The notes: a model not told the origin generated them from the letters alone. Counted from the first letter of the stretch, positions 51,823-64,000 are shown. The stretch is 64,000 nt of DNA from Phallusia mammillata (GCA_003260075.1 QLIY01000052.1:7902-71901), one strand, 5' to 3'. A program made the numbers and translations.

Positions 51823-53399
51823 TTTCTATCAATATGCTCCTATTTGCACAAACAAAACAGTATTTCTTGGCATTGTACATAGCCATGGTTCTAATCTTTA
51901 GTTTTAAAAGTGCACATGTTTTAGTTTCATTCCTGTCATTGTGCCAATTTATCCAACTATCCTTTCATACTGTATACCATACACAGTGCTCAGAAGGAAA
52001 CGCTTCAAAGAGGGTTAAAAAGGATCATGCTTTGAACAGGAAGTCAATGGTGCCGCATACCACACTTTGTATATAAAGCGATGACTGCAAACGAAGTAAG
52101 TAGTCTAGAAACCTTCGCATTACTGTGGACACAACTTAAATATAATTTATAATTCTATATTTGCTGAGAACAGAATGCAGACTAAGGGCAGAAAACAATG
52201 GTCAACGATTTCTGGGTAGAACAGTTACAAGGTATATTTTTGTGCATAACAAACCAGCTATAAGCCAACACTAAACTTTTAACTCTTACTACAGCAATAG
52301 CATGCTTGGCTGCTTAAATAGATTGTTGCCTAAAATTCCCAAACGGTGATATATTCTTGGAGTATTGTTGAAATCCTGGGATGACCAATCATATTAGACA
52401 ATTGCATATTCACTGATGACGTTACATGGTGCAACTGTTCACCGGCCAATGTATTTCTGTATAGTTTCCTGTAAGGCAGTTTCTGGCCATTCTATGAGTC
52501 AATCACTGCATTGCAATCTCTACATCATTTGTAGTAGTTTAGTAATGGTTACAGGTCTTCTGTGTATTTAAAATGGGGAAACACCAAAGGGTTCTTCATA
52601 AAAAAATATCTCAATCATACCATTTTCCAAAAACTAGGACTTAATGTGTATGTGTTTACCTTCAATATTCCTTTTATGAATTGGAAGTTGATGTAGGTTT
52701 TTTTTGTTCACCGAAGATGATATTTCACGCAGAAACAATTTGATACTTATGCATCTACAAATATTACCAGCTAAGCAATGCAAAAAATCTGCACGCAACA
52801 AAAACATATCAAGAGAAAAAGTATAACAATGGCAAATTTGTTTGTTTTTAAAAGTAATCTAAATGAAAATTAAAAAAATGGAAATGCAATCAATTTTAAA
52901 TTCGAATGTCAGATGCAAATTTGTGTCACAAATATTTAAACAATGGTTATAAGATATGATATAAATATTGCATCACATTTACATACAGCCCAGAGCCCAC
53001 CATAAGCTTAGCCAACCAGGTCCTTTATTTAGGCCAAAATAATACTAATCCAGACTTACCAACATACATAGTGGAATATTATTTGGTTGTTTGATTTTTT
53101 CCATATTAAAACAGGGTAAGCAGTTTAAAATAAGTTTGATTAGACCAGGTCAATCAATGGTATTTTTTGTTTTGGGTAGTAAAACCGACATTAACTTTGG
53201 CCAAATCTGGTCAATAACTAATAGAGCTACATGAACTTGTTAACAAACGAAATCAGAAAAAACACTCTCTGTCCATCTACTTTACATTTATGACCAAGTG
53301 TATTCAAACAAACTAAAGCGAAAGCAATTTTATGGCACAATTTGTTTCAGTTGTCTCATTCCAATATGCATCTCTTTAATCTTGAAAAAATACAACCAA

Positions 53400-53660
53400 A
53401 ATACAATAAATAAATCCCGCGCAATGTTGCCGGCATTCCAGACAAATTTGCGGCACAAACCGGCATTATTCCTTACTATCTTAGCCAAAAAAACAACACA
53501 CTTTTCGGGATCGCTTCGCGAATCAATCGTGGTGTGCATAACATTGGATCAGAATGCTGTCATAGAAATCGATATTCGCGGGTTAAAGGTCATTAATCTG
53601 GGCGTTCCCTTCCAGATTTGGGTCGCTGTGTTTCAGCAGTTTAAAGGTCGTAAAAATAAA
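53400..53660. promoter_or_regulatory. CpG-rich patch, possible promoter
   Basis: This stretch has clearly more CpG (CCCGCG, TTGCCGG, TCGCTTCGCG, TATTCGCGGG) than the AT-rich DNA around it. It lies about 2.6 kb upstream of the Rac start codon and could be a Rac first exon and promoter on the - strand, or belong to an unrecognised transcript. No core promoter motif was identified. Confidence 0.25.
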
Positions 53661-54455
53661 CGAAATAAAGAATGTGCTCAAAAATTAAGGGTTTACTTTA
53701 AAACAAGTAAACATCGAGATGATTTGTCAATGTGAAACTTTTTTTAACTTCCTTTACATTAGAGCTGTGGTTCCCAACTTTTTCCGACGAGTTCCTTCCT
53801 TAACAATTCAAAACCCTTCCATTCCTCCCTGATATCAAAGAGTTATAGTGTTCTTTGCTGATATACTACATAGTAGATGCTTAACCGCACAAAGATCATT
53901 TATAATTGGGTCTTTTTATCACGTTCTCGTGGCATATTATTCCCAGACCTTCAGTGGCTATTATAGCTATCAAAGGCTTTTTGATTTGTACTTTTGAAAC
54001 AAAAAAGCATCCTCGGTTTATATTTCGTAACCTAACAAGCTGCAAAACACAAGAATCAATCTTTATATTGTTGATCGTGTCCTCTCTGAACTTATCCTTC
54101 TCGTTGCTGCAGACGAACAAAAACACATGGGAGCGTTTTTCTGACAAAAAAATACGTATGATACTGGTTTTGGTGGTAAAAAGGAAGATTAAAATGGAGA
54201 TCTGACGTTGTCATGCACACCCGATCGTATTTTTTCATTAAATCCTAAAATATGAAACGAACCCGCGTAAACGAATATCATGATACAATCTGAGATACCC
54301 CTTTTGGACTAATATACTAGCAAGTGTTGGGGATGGTAGGCCACTAAACACCGTATGATGCGGCATATGAAGGCGTAAAATAATATTAGCCCAAAAAGGG
54401 TTTCTAAGATAGAAATATAATAGTGTTGCAATTACAAACCCTTAACCCTATAAAC

Positions 54456-54672
54456 CAGTGGTTCTCAAACTCGGTTTTCGGGGCCGCATGCGGCTCCCAA
54501 CTACTTATTTTGCGGCTCGCACCAGACCTTAGAAAACCACCAACGATTGCTATTTTAGCTTTTACAGTCATAATCTTTAGTTCTTTTCTCAAGGTTTCGT
54601 ATTTTTGCGGCTCCCTACACACTTAAAAAAATACCATTTGGCCCCGACAATAAAAAAGTTTGAGAACCACTG
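54456..54672. mobile_element. hAT element, 217 bp
   Basis: Termini CAGTGGTTCTCAAACT and AGTTTGAGAACCACTG are perfect inverted repeats, and the target duplication ctataaac is perfect (54448-54455, 54673-54680). It contains GCGGCTC repeats typical of the family. Confidence 0.9.
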
Positions 54673-55817
54673 CTATAAACCCTAACCGTTAGCACTTTCA
54701 TACGTTTTATTAGTAGATTGAATATTTTAGAGTAGACCGTTGCTTTAGCCTGCACATTTGTATACCTTTCCTCAATCAAGCTGCTATGATTAAACATGTG
54801 ACAACAATTCAACTATTTTTTGTCAGACTGACCACACACTCACAGACATTTGCAACAAGATTTTTTTATTTTTGGCAATAAACAACTGCTGCATGAAAAA
54901 CAAATTGTTAGAACACCAAGTTATATGTGGAACACTGATAATGCCAACAATAATTTTGCTGACAAATGATAGGTACAACACAATCAATTCAAAAAAATAG
55001 GTTTGTTTTTCTTTGTTGTTGTAATAATCTCAAAAAAATACATTTTAACCAGTTAATCAAAATCCTAAAGTGTGTATTGAACTGCAATGTATACAGATAG
55101 ATAGCAGCACGGCTTTTCCTTATGACCCTTACACAAACAGTGTTATAATACTGACACAAATTCACAGTACAACAAAAAACAAACACAATAGAAAAAAAAC
55201 AGAGGTTTGAACAATACACCATGCAAAAGTACAGGTGTGTTAATTTCTCGCTAAATATTAACAGTTTGTTTTTTCTTTGTTCATAAAAAGGCCAACAATT
55301 TTGATAGAACATACGGTTTGCCAGTAACAAAAACACAAAACTATTTACACGCACATTAGTGATTAAATAAAGCCATTTAGTTAATGAAATATAAAAGTAA
55401 ATTGAAAAAAGTACTAATTAGCAAGACACAACTTATAAGTACCAATTGGGAAATAAACTAAACTTGATATAAGACACTAAAAAACTATTAGTTGCATCTG
55501 GGTATGTTATTACTTGCTAAGAGAATAAAACCAAGCAATTTGTTTCCATGCCATTTCTATGATTTCTATTTAAGAGATGGCTTATATTCAAATTTAGCTT
55601 ACTTACTTAAAGCAGCAACAAATATATGGACTATTGTAAACCAATTGCAAACTGCAATTATCAGCTGTGGCATTTGAAATTAACCAAGAAATTGAATCTG
55701 TAAAGTAATTGTAGCTTTCGTCATGGGGGTAAGGCAAAAATAATTTATGACAAAACGAAAAAAAATATTGTTAGCAGATAAACACCAGTTGTTGGTTGCA
55801 TGAGTACAGACATCAAA

Positions 55818-55946
55818 TTAGAAGTCGTCTTCAGTATCATCTCCATCCTCATCGCTCTTCACATCCTCTTGTTTCGAATCTTCCACTGGATCAGCCTTTG
55901 CACTTGAATTTACCAGCAACTTTTCATTTTTATCAAGAGAAGTCAT
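55818..55946 (-). CDS. Alternative acidic C-terminal exon of the DCLK gene
   Basis: After the acceptor, the phase-0 frame codes 42 residues beginning [11 protein letters not shown] and ending in a run of Asp/Glu (EDDF) and a stop. The exon at 57656 ends in phase 0 and can splice directly here, giving an acidic tail. If the 48-base exon 56697-56744 is included instead, the frame reads DYSKR and stops. This predicts two isoforms with different tails. The exon itself is short, so function is inferred only from splicing compatibility. Confidence 0.5.
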   Translation of the reverse strand: MTSLDKNEKLLVNSSAKADPVEDSKQEDVKSDEDGDDTEDDF

Positions 55947-58900
55947 CTAAAATTGAAGCCCAGGGTTTCAGATTTAGAAATTTTATAAATTAATGAGTTT
56001 CAGGCAATGATTTCAAACAAACTGAGACAGTTATAATATAGTCATGATATATTGGCTCGTAGTAAGTCTTTTCTTATTATTGAAATCTCCTTTCAAGTAA
56101 AACGACTGCGACGATTCAGGACAGATTTAGTGGTTTTTCACACTGAATTTTCTTGATATATTGGCTGTTTGATCTTAGCTTTGCTTTTAAATGATCATTT
56201 TAGCATCTTGAATGCCTAAACCCAATTTTAAAGCAAAAATTATCCAAGGATTTTAAAGCAAAAATTATCACATGTGTCTAAAAACACAAATAAAACTTAT
56301 TTTGCAAGTAAACATAATAATAAAAAGTAAATATTTGTAGCTGTGCTCTCATTAATATCAGTTCAGAACCTGCTTATCAGAGTTAAAAAACTTTAAATTG
56401 AATGCTTGTGAAAAACAAACATAATGGGGATTGCAAATTCCTTACCATTGCATTTAATTTTAGGTTTAAAAAAATTCACCACACAAACTAGATTTCATTG
56501 AGCATTAATGCTAGTGCATTTTACAAAATGCGAAACAAGCACAACTAAATGATTGCTAAGCAATTTTATACGGCACTAATGGACAATCACAATACAACAT
56601 TTAGGACAGGAAAACAAAATACAGCACAAAACAGGCACAAATGATGTGTTCAATATAAAGCAGGTTTAAATTTGTGAGATAAATAAAAGGCTATACCTTG
56701 ATAAGGATCTACTTGCCAATTTGACTTCATCTTTTGGAATAGTCCTGCAATGAAAGCAAGCCTGATCACTAGATGGCAATGAGGTTAGTTTGAGGTTAAA
56801 ACATTTATCATGAAAATGATGGTCTTTAAGTCATACACTGAACAACATTTGGCTACTTTTTCTTACAGGTCGAACTTGGTTTAGACCAAAATGAACTTAG
56901 AACTTTAAAAGCAGAAGGTTTCAAAAGTTCCACAACTTTTCTATCTTAGCTATATGCACTTATATGCAAGAAAAGAAAAACAAGCCCTCAAAAATAAAGT
57001 TTACACAATTTTCTTTTTACTTTTTAGTGCAGTGCTGCAGTAATTCCATATATGTTGGACAGTGGTTTTTACCTAATGCTTTTGGATTTCACTTGGTACC
57101 TTTTTGTTTGGGGGGGGGGTGCTGAAGGTTTTAAAAATTCCAAAACTTTTCTATCTTGGTTATATGCACTTATATGCAAGAAAAGAAAAACAAGCTCTCA
57201 TAAATAAAGTTAACACATTTTGCTTTTTAGTGCAGTGCTGCGGTAATTCCATATATGTTGGACAGTGGTGTTTACCTAATGCTTTTGGATTTCACTTGGT
57301 ACCTTTTTGTTTGTAATGGGAGTGTCAATGGGCACACAAAAGCACAAGGCATTATTTCCAGCATATAGTGAACCATGTCCTTTGTAAGCACATGAAAAGC
57401 ATCTGAACTTACACACACTTACAAAATGTTTGAAACATTTGTACAACACACATGCATGTCAAACGATGCACACCAATAGCCTATAAAAGCATGATGAAAT
57501 GTTGATGACTTGGCTAGAGCTTTCTGGTTTGCAAGCCCAAATCTCAACCTAGCAAAAGCTTGGGCAATAACCAAAAATTTAGACTTGAATTTTACATTTT
57601 CACAACATTTTCATTCACTTGCATGCATAACAGATGCTTATTTACAGATACTTACTGCCAATACCCGGCCTCCTACATTTAATCTTCTTTTGTGACTCTT
57701 GGTTGGACTAGCTGGTTCTCGTGACCATGTTTGCATGGATGTCAGTCGATGGGAAACTGACTTCTTCATGTCACGGTCCAATGCTGTGTCAGACTAAACA
57801 ACAGGCAGAATAATAACAAGCATCCTTGTTGTTATTGTAAACATGGAGTCCGGCCTTCAAAATTTCTACGAGTCAGCTTCCCAACCTTGGTTGTTTCAGA
57901 TGTGATTATTTCTAAATGCCCTTTTAATGTCATTATATTTGGTGCAGCTGTCTTAAAACATTGGAAACGTCCCCTACGTGTTTGCACTAATGTGCCAAAA
58001 GTTAAACATATTCTTTAATATTATTTAAACAGTCTCTGAGCAAACCGTTGGGACAATAAAACAGTCCTGAAACAGACAAAAATCCAATAAAATTGGAATA
58101 AGATTGGGAGCAAAGCACTTGAATCATGTTTACAAAATTGCTTTTTTTCAAACTAAATCACCATGACAACCTGTACACTCATCCATTTTTGTTAGATGAA
58201 TTTGATTACTGGGGGGGGGGGGGTGCAGCTGTCTTAAAACATTGGAAACGTCCCCTACGTGTTTGCACTAATGTGCCAAAAGTTAAACATATTCTTTAAT
58301 ATTATTTAAACAGTCTCTGAGCAAACCGTTGGGACAATAAAACAGTCCTGAAACAGACAAAAATCCAATAAAATTGGAATAAGATTGGGAGCAAAGCACT
58401 TGAATCATGTTTACAAAATTGGGGGGGGGGGAAGCCATGGGTGGTGCAAGACCTCTTCAGCAGTCATCCTCAGTTTTGCATCCACATTCAGCGTGCCTTG
58501 AATCAGTTCTTTAGCTGAAGAAGAAATGTGCTCCCAGTGCGGGGGGGGGGGAGCCATGGGTGGTGTAAGACCTCTTCAGCAGTCATCCTCAGTTTTGCAT
58601 CTACATTCAGAGTGCCTTGAATCAGTTCTTTAGCTGAAGAAGAAATGTGCTCCCAGTGCTCTGAAGAAAATTCCAAATCCCCTGTGAGAATGGCATCAAA
58701 TAGCTCTTCCTGATTGTTCCTCTCTGATCGAAATGGAGGAAAACCACACAGCAGGACATATGTAATGATTCCAGCAGCCCAAACATCCACCTTTACTCCG
58801 TACCTTTATAAAACAATGAAGGGATGAATTTGTATTCTTTTGGATGTTAGCAGTGATTGCCTAAATAGCTCTGTGGCAACTGATATTGTGCCAGCAACGT

Positions 58901-61900
58901 CAAAGTATTTTTACAAGACAAATTAATCACAAATAATTTTAGTTGAATTTGTGTTTTTTAAAAGTCACATTCTTTGTCAGCACACAAGCTAAGTTCACAG
59001 ATGAAAAATCTAACAATCAGAGCACTTGATTCACATAGAAATGTAAATTAAAAGGCATTCAGTTTTAACATGGACAAACAATGGCCCTTATAATCCAGTT
59101 TTTATACTATTAGATCAGTTTGGTTGCATTCTTTATAACCCTAATTTACCCCGTTTGTGCTATGATTTCTGGTGCAACATATGTAGGCGTTCCACAGACT
59201 GTATACAGTGGCCCAGTAACACTGGTAGCAAGACCAAAATCAGCCAACTTCAATGCTTTGCTTCCATCTTCATACTCACACACCTGAACACATACAAACC
59301 ACAATTAAAAACTACACCATTTGGTTGTCTAGATAAGTGGTTCTCAAACTTTTTTTGTTAATGAAACTTATTATTAAAGTTGTGCTTATTGATACAACAA
59401 CAAAAAAACACGAAATGGAACTATTCTGCGATGCCCTTGGAAAATTGAAACGACGCACCAGGGCGTCACGACGCACAGTTCGAGAACTACTGGTCTAGAT
59501 GCATAAAACAACACAAAATACAGGCATTGAAATTCTATACAAACTTAATTTCTATGCCATCGGAAACCTGTGTACAACATTTGGGACAGTATGATGGATG
59601 AAAATAGTCATGATTTGAAAGAGAAAAACTTTTACCAGCAGATTCTCAGGCTTGATGTCACGATGCACAACCCTGAGTTTGTGAAGATGGGCCAAAGCAC
59701 TTGCAAGATTATGTAACATTCCACTTGCATCACGTTCAGTATATCTTGAGGCAGTTGAGATAGCATCAAACAAGTCACCACCCTGCATAGAATATATAAT
59801 ACAATGAGGAAACACACCTGAGCGGAAATTGTTTTCTAGAGTACAAATAAACTACATCTTTTTGGAAAACATCGTATTTAAACCAGCGGTTGCTGTCCTT
59901 TTTGTCAATGACACCTTTTTTGAAATAACAAGTCCTTGCATCCCTTCTGTATTATATGAAAAGTCACTTTTATTACCTAATACCCTAGTCTTGCACCCCT
60001 GGTTAAGAAACCCTGTTTTAAACTAAGGTACAGGTCACCCAAATGGGACGCAACAACATGCTGGTAGCCATAGTTTTCGGTTTCTTTATTCTGAAATGTT
60101 TCCCATCATTTTCCTTCTAAGACAAGCCATGTTCTGCTGGTTAAGAAAAAAAGCGTATTTGAAAACCATGTTTACATTGGTGAGTGCATCACCTACAATG
60201 AGCCTGACAGGGCATTCAGGTCTACCGGCTTTATCCACCCAAGAAACTTACATTGACAAGTTCCATAACAAGGAAAATATCGTGTTTGGAATCAAATTCC
60301 TGGATCAGTTGCACGATGTTAGGATGCTTGACACGTCGCAATATCGACACCTCACTCAGTATCATGTGTTCCTGCAATGAAACAATACGATGTATACGTT
60401 ATACTCACGTGACCACACGCGAATGCTATGACTCGACACACGCAACTGATTCAGTATTTTACGACGTGATCTGACGACACTTTATGTTGAGCAAGACGCT
60501 CTGGTGTTGCGTGTAGAAAATCACTCATATGCACGTTTTACTAACGTAGGTTTGCGTTGTATCTCTAATTCATGCAACGGTCATGCAATAAAGTGAATTT
60601 GTAAGAGATATTTACCACGAACGAGTAATGAAATATGAAAAAATCGTGCTTTAAAAATAAAGTTGTTCAAGAGTTAAAAAATAAACGTTTTGTTTGTGAG
60701 GCTTACTTTAATCACGCCATGAGCGCTTTTGCGTAGTTATTAACTTACACGTATGACGTATGGCCAGGGTATTGTTCTAAGCGAGTCTTTTAAAATCGCT
60801 AAAGGGAATAATAAACCCATACACCACACAGCACATTACAAGCTGCCGCCTGATACTCGCAAATACACAAAGTCGACTTGTTGACTGGGATGTCAGCTGA
60901 CCAAAAATTCAAATCAGTTTAAATCTGCATGACGGTTGAGGAAATATACACACACACCGAATCCAGTTTCGCTTTTGGAACGTCATGTTCGCTTAACTAC
61001 GACCGGTTTTCCGGCGAGCTTAGTGCAATCAATATAATCACGTAGAAAGCTAGGTTTAGTTTCAACACATGTATACCTTAACGTATTTAATAATTGTTTT
61101 GTAATAACAAATTCATAAACTTAACTTCTACTTAAGCATACAAATGGCCATTTAATCATCTAATCGCTTGAATCGCAAACTCAAGAAAAAGATTAATTGA
61201 AAGCGGCTTAATCTATAATAGTGACTTGTGATAGCGAGTTAATGTAGATATTGTGGGGGGGGGGTATTTAATCATTTAATCGCTTGAATCGCAAACTCAA
61301 GAAAAAGATTAATTGAAAGCGACTTAATCTATAATAGTGACTTGTGATAGCGAGTTAATGTAGATATTGTTGGGATTAAAAGATCAGTTTAAGCTGCAAC
61401 AACAACATTACGAAGCACGATTAGCCAATCATTTTAGTGGCTCAAACGCATTAAAGCATCATGCCTTACGACTTAGGCTTTGTTAACATTAGCACCATAT
61501 TTAACTAAACTTCTGTGGTCAAATCTGTGCAACAAGCTGAACTGGACATGAAAAACAGAATTCAGCTATTTGGAATTTATACCTTTCCTGCACATTTTCT
61601 TTTATCGATGATCTTCAGTGGGGGGGGGGGTACATTAGCACCACATTTAACTAAACTTCTGTGGTCAAATCTGTGCAACAAACTGAACTGAACATCAAAA
61701 ACAGAATTCAGCCATTTTGAATTTATACCTTTCCTGCACATTTTCTTTTATCGATGATCTTCAGTGCAAATTTGACCCCGCTTGACCTTTCCACACATTC
61801 ACGAACTGTGGCGAAGTTTCCGTCACCGATGACGTCACCAACTTCATACCGCTCGCTGACCTGTGACGGCCACTTGCCGTCGTCAGTACTGATGACGTCA

Positions 61901-62468
61901 GGTACGTGCTGCAATACAACATAAATCGTTATGCATGAAATTAAAATACTTTCAAAAACTTTAAAATAGGAAAACAATCCCATAGCGCTGGAAAGGAAGG
62001 ATGTAACTACTAACGAAGCCGTTTTTCCAGTAAATTATTATCTCATCCGCTTTCCATTGCAATTCACTAAGAGGTATACATAGGTGTCACTGATGATGGC
62101 ATGAGCATTTGCCGAAACGTTGCTCTGACTTGTACACTTACACTAGGCTCTTCACGGCGATATTTATCAAATATTCATTAATGTGTAATATCATTACAGA
62201 CTACAAAAATCATCCTGTGTAGCAGGGTGCTGACCGACCGATCTGTCTTCACTTATCAAAAAAGTCATTAATATTCATAAATACTAACTTACGATTGCAA
62301 GTGGTTTCTTGTATGTCGAACCCCTTAACGACTGCGTCCTTCGGTGGTGTGGTTGGGGGTGCACACGATCGCTATCTGCACTTCGATTCAAACGGGCACT
62401 CCCTTTCCTGTCCAGAGTGATACGAGGGGTGCGAGGACCAGACTGATACGGACGAATAAATTTGGCCT
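55818..62468 (-). CDS. DCLK: Doublecortin-like serine/threonine kinase (linker, kinase domain and C-terminus)
   Basis: Exons in transcript order: 62468-62293, 61908-61729, 60371-60252, 59782-59636, 59283-59150, 58803 to about 58552, 57793-57656, then alternative ends 56744-56697 or 55946-55818. The first exon here is a basic Ser/Arg/Pro-rich linker. The kinase has the glycine loop GDGNFA, lysine in [22 protein letters not shown], the RD-type [30 protein letters not shown] and [11 protein letters not shown], all very close to vertebrate DCLK1/2. The exon 57793-57656 opens SDTALDRD, matching the conserved post-kinase segment of DCLK. It should regulate microtubules and neuronal or epithelial signalling. 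No doublecortin domain was found, so upstream exons lie outside the window or the gene is a kinase-only form. The C-lobe exon is truncated at a G-run in both of its copies; one linking exon is probably missing. Confidence 0.88.
56919..57312. repeat. 190-bp duplication around a 10-G run
   Basis: 56919-57109 recurs at 57120-57312 with several per cent differences, around G-run 57110-57119. DCLK intron. Confidence 0.8.
57940..58420. repeat. 200-bp duplication around a 13-G run
   Basis: The segment starting tgcagctgtctt near 57944 recurs identically at 58224-58420, around G-run 58211-58223. The first copy continues beyond the point where the second stops at the next G-run (58421-58431). Confidence 0.85.
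58432..58660. repeat. Coding duplication of the DCLK C-lobe exon between two G-runs
   Basis: 58432-58540 and 58552-58660 are copies of the 3' end of the kinase exon, differing at three or four silent-looking positions (for example gcaagacc/gtaagacc). G-runs stand at 58421-58431 and 58541-58551. Both copies stop at the same codon (after HHPWL), so the exon's true 3' end is not in the assembly. Confidence 0.8.
59335..59492. mobile_element. hAT element, 158 bp
   Basis: Ends AAGTGGTTCTCAAACT and AGTTCGAGAACTACTG; the target duplication gtctagat is perfect (59327-59334, 59493-59500). DCLK intron. Confidence 0.8.
59884..60015. mobile_element. hAT element, 132 bp
   Basis: Left end CAGCGGTTGCTG, right end GGTTAAGAAACCCTG; the termini are related but eroded. 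Flanks atttaaac and ttttaaac match at 7 of 8. DCLK intron. Confidence 0.6.
61150..61370. repeat. 105-bp duplication around a 10-G run
   Basis: 61150-61254 recurs at 61266-61370, nearly identical, around G-run 61255-61264. DCLK intron. Confidence 0.8.
61485..61766. repeat. 135-bp duplication around an 11-G run, cutting a DCLK exon
   Basis: 61485-61619 recurs at 61631-61766 with a few substitutions around G-run 61620-61630. The first copy contains a truncated version of the 3' end of the glycine-loop exon (61908-61729), including its donor. Confidence 0.8.
62080..62140 (+). ncRNA. Degenerate hammerhead-like motif
   Basis: CTGATGA (62090-62096), one T, stem GGCA/TGCC with a long loop, then GAAAC (62114-62118). 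GTCA before the core can pair with TGAC at 62126-62129. The spacing of the cleavage side is irregular. It is related in layout to the motifs at 26951 and 32742, but without visible inverted arms. Confidence 0.4.
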
Positions 62469-62512
62469 CTGTAATGCAAATGAGAGCGTTGACAAATGAT
62501 TTCTTATCTTTC

Positions 62513-62757
62513 AGGCGCAGTAGTGTGAAACGGTTATGTATGAATAAAGTTATCTGTTGTAGTATCTGTGTTACTGTACTGCGTGAAATAACATTTTCGT
62601 AGCATGACTCAAACCGTATTGTGTCAATACAGGCGCAGAAGTTTGAAACTTGATGTGATATGAGTAAGGTTATATGATACAGATTACAGAACACATATGA
62701 TACTATGCTACGTGTAATATCTTTTTCGTACCATGACTCAAATCATATTGTGTCCAT
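62513..62757 (+). repeat. Two-copy 118-bp diverged tandem repeat
   Basis: The unit beginning aggcgcag at 62513 recurs at 62631. The end of each unit (gcatgactcaaa or ccatgactcaaa, then attgtgtc) is best conserved. It lies directly upstream of the first DCLK exon in the window. Confidence 0.7.
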
Positions 62758-62779
62758 TTAAGACTTATCTGTATAATGT

Positions 62780-63038
62780 TGTGGTTATTTTGCACCTTGG
62801 CTTCGTCAAATAAAGAGTTGAGTTATATTTTGTAAGTGCCAAACATTTTTTAACCGTTATGAAGTTGATTGGGTTTTTTTGTTTGCTCTATAAGACTTGT
62901 GCGGGGGGGGGGTATATTGTAGTTATTTTGCACCTTGGCTTCGTCAAATAAAGAGTTGGGTTATATTTTGTAAGTGCCAAACTTTGTTTAACCGTTATGT
63001 AGTTGATTGTTTTTTTTTTTGCTCTATAAGACTTGTGC
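62780..63038. repeat. 120-bp duplication around a 10-G run
   Basis: 62780-62902 recurs at 62913-63038 with several differences around G-run 62903-62912. Confidence 0.8.
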
Positions 63039-64000
63039 ATGCAACTTCACAATTCGTCGATGGGGAAGGAAAATGAATCACATAAAATCAATTGCAATTT
63101 GCTGGAACCATTGCAGAGGGAAATTCGCAAGGCTTCAGACACTTTTTTCAGACCCGCCATGCATAATTTAAAGGCACAGAGAAGAAATTTAATGCAAGGG
63201 AAATTTTACGGCTTATCGAACCGACGTTTTTAGCCCGCTGGAACCTTGATGTTTCTCACTTATGCGCAGACATGTAAGACAAGCTTGAATTTTGTTTTTG
63301 CGAAGTTTTACTGGTATTTTTTTGTAATACAGTAGTAACGATATAGCCCAAACAGTTTTCAACAATGTAAAAATAAAATCGTTCTACGCAATTGGACACC
63401 GCAATTAGTAGAACACCGGTATTCAAAAACGCATTTAAATGGGAAAAAGACTTACCGAAAATTACAGCCTATTACATGAACATAAAACCATGTTTTGATT
63501 CCCCTAAGACTCAGCGCACTAAAAGCACAAGCTGTTAGTAAGATAAAAAATCTTAACACATTTTAGATTGGAAGATTAGAGTTGCATCGCATTGACATCT
63601 AGTGCGTTTTGCAGATCCCCTGAGAATCGTAATAAATATTTCATGAAAGCGCTACAAAACCAGTCGCAAAATGCTAGAACAAGGCGATGCACATTAAGGA
63701 TATTGTCGATTCCATTCGACAATCGGAAAAGTTACAAATTTAAACTACGCTTATTGTTGATTTTAAACTTTATGTGAACTGTAATAGACTTGGCCACGAT
63801 TATTGACAAAATTTACTATTATTCTGGACGACTCCAATCCAAATCCAAGCATTTCGATCGGATTTATTTACACTTACGTATGCATAATAAGGTAATTTAC
63901 AAACATTGGGGGGGGGGAAATAAACTTTATGTGAACTGTAATAGACTTGGCCACGATTATTGACTAAATTTACTATTATTCTGGACGACTCCAATCCAAG
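63039..64000. other. Right end of window, no gene recognised
   Basis: No exon with family resemblance is seen; no doublecortin-domain coding on the - strand. A further duplication (63767-63838 and 63919-64000) surrounds a G-run at 63908-63917. Confidence 0.5.

Larger units (their letters stand above)
50885..55817. other. Long intergenic region between Rac and the DCLK gene
   Basis: No protein-coding exon is supported; open frames here lack splice context and family resemblance. It must contain the Rac 5' UTR and promoter. It holds an 87-G run (51735-51821), a hAT element (54456-54672), a probable hAT left end near 53765 (CTGTGGTTCCCAACTTTTT) and a CpG-rich stretch near 53.4-53.65 kb. Confidence 0.6.

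Noticed and set aside
53298-53735. Open frame of 145 codons on the + strand
   Set aside because: It crosses the CpG-rich patch; no recognisable domain and no supporting splice sites.
53764-53860. hAT-like left end CTGTGGTTCCCAAC
   Set aside because: Only one terminus is visible; no target duplication.
60380-61060. CpG-richer stretch as an internal DCLK promoter
   Set aside because: It lies between two exons inside the kinase domain, where a new start would break the catalytic fold.

Overview
This is a eukaryotic nuclear window. Genes are split into short exons with GT-AG introns of a few hundred bases, the DNA is AT-rich and intergenic distances are small. Non-autonomous hAT-type transposons are common, and the gene content is animal: IL-17-receptor-like SEFIR receptors, a Rac GTPase, a doublecortin-like kinase and kelch proteins. 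Compact genes and many near-identical, allele-like duplications suggest a highly heterozygous invertebrate chordate, most likely an ascidian tunicate such as Ciona. The species assignment is inference.

Layout. From 1.9 to 35.0 kb on the + strand lies a tandem cluster of six related single-pass receptor genes. Each has a signal-peptide exon with a Pro-Tyr-x-Cys end, an extracellular exon ending in a Trp-x-x-x-Gly motif, two or three more extracellular exons, one transmembrane exon, one or more very short juxtamembrane exons and a terminal exon coding a cytoplasmic SEFIR domain. From 36.4 to 46.6 kb on the - strand lies a tandem pair of genes fusing a RIPK/TKL-like kinase domain to a six-repeat kelch propeller. 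The upstream copy keeps the catalytic residues and the downstream copy is a pseudokinase. At 48.8-50.9 kb (-) is a complete Rac gene (192 residues, CaaX end CEIL). At 55.8-62.5 kb (-) is the linker, kinase domain and C-terminus of a doublecortin-like kinase, with two alternative C-terminal ends. I found no doublecortin domain in the window.

Mobile DNA. Many short hAT-like elements have recognisable terminal inverted repeats and 8-bp target duplications, often of the form nTTTAAAn. Several foldback elements carry hammerhead-ribozyme-like cores of the kind known from Penelope-like retroelements.

Assembly. The sequence is scarred. About twenty runs of 9-13 G or C, two very long runs (76 C, 87 G), isolated Ns and an N/poly-A gap usually sit exactly between two near-identical copies of the flanking sequence. 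Around 13-21.6 kb this has scrambled gene 3 and gene 4. One hAT element is split in two by a 2.3-kb block that is 99.8% identical to 19.6-21.6 kb, and the 3' end of gene 3 sits upstream of its own first exon.

Functionally, the SEFIR receptors should signal at the plasma membrane through SEFIR-SEFIR contacts with a cytoplasmic adaptor. The neighbouring kinase-kelch pair may belong to the same innate-immune signalling context, but that link rests only on proximity.
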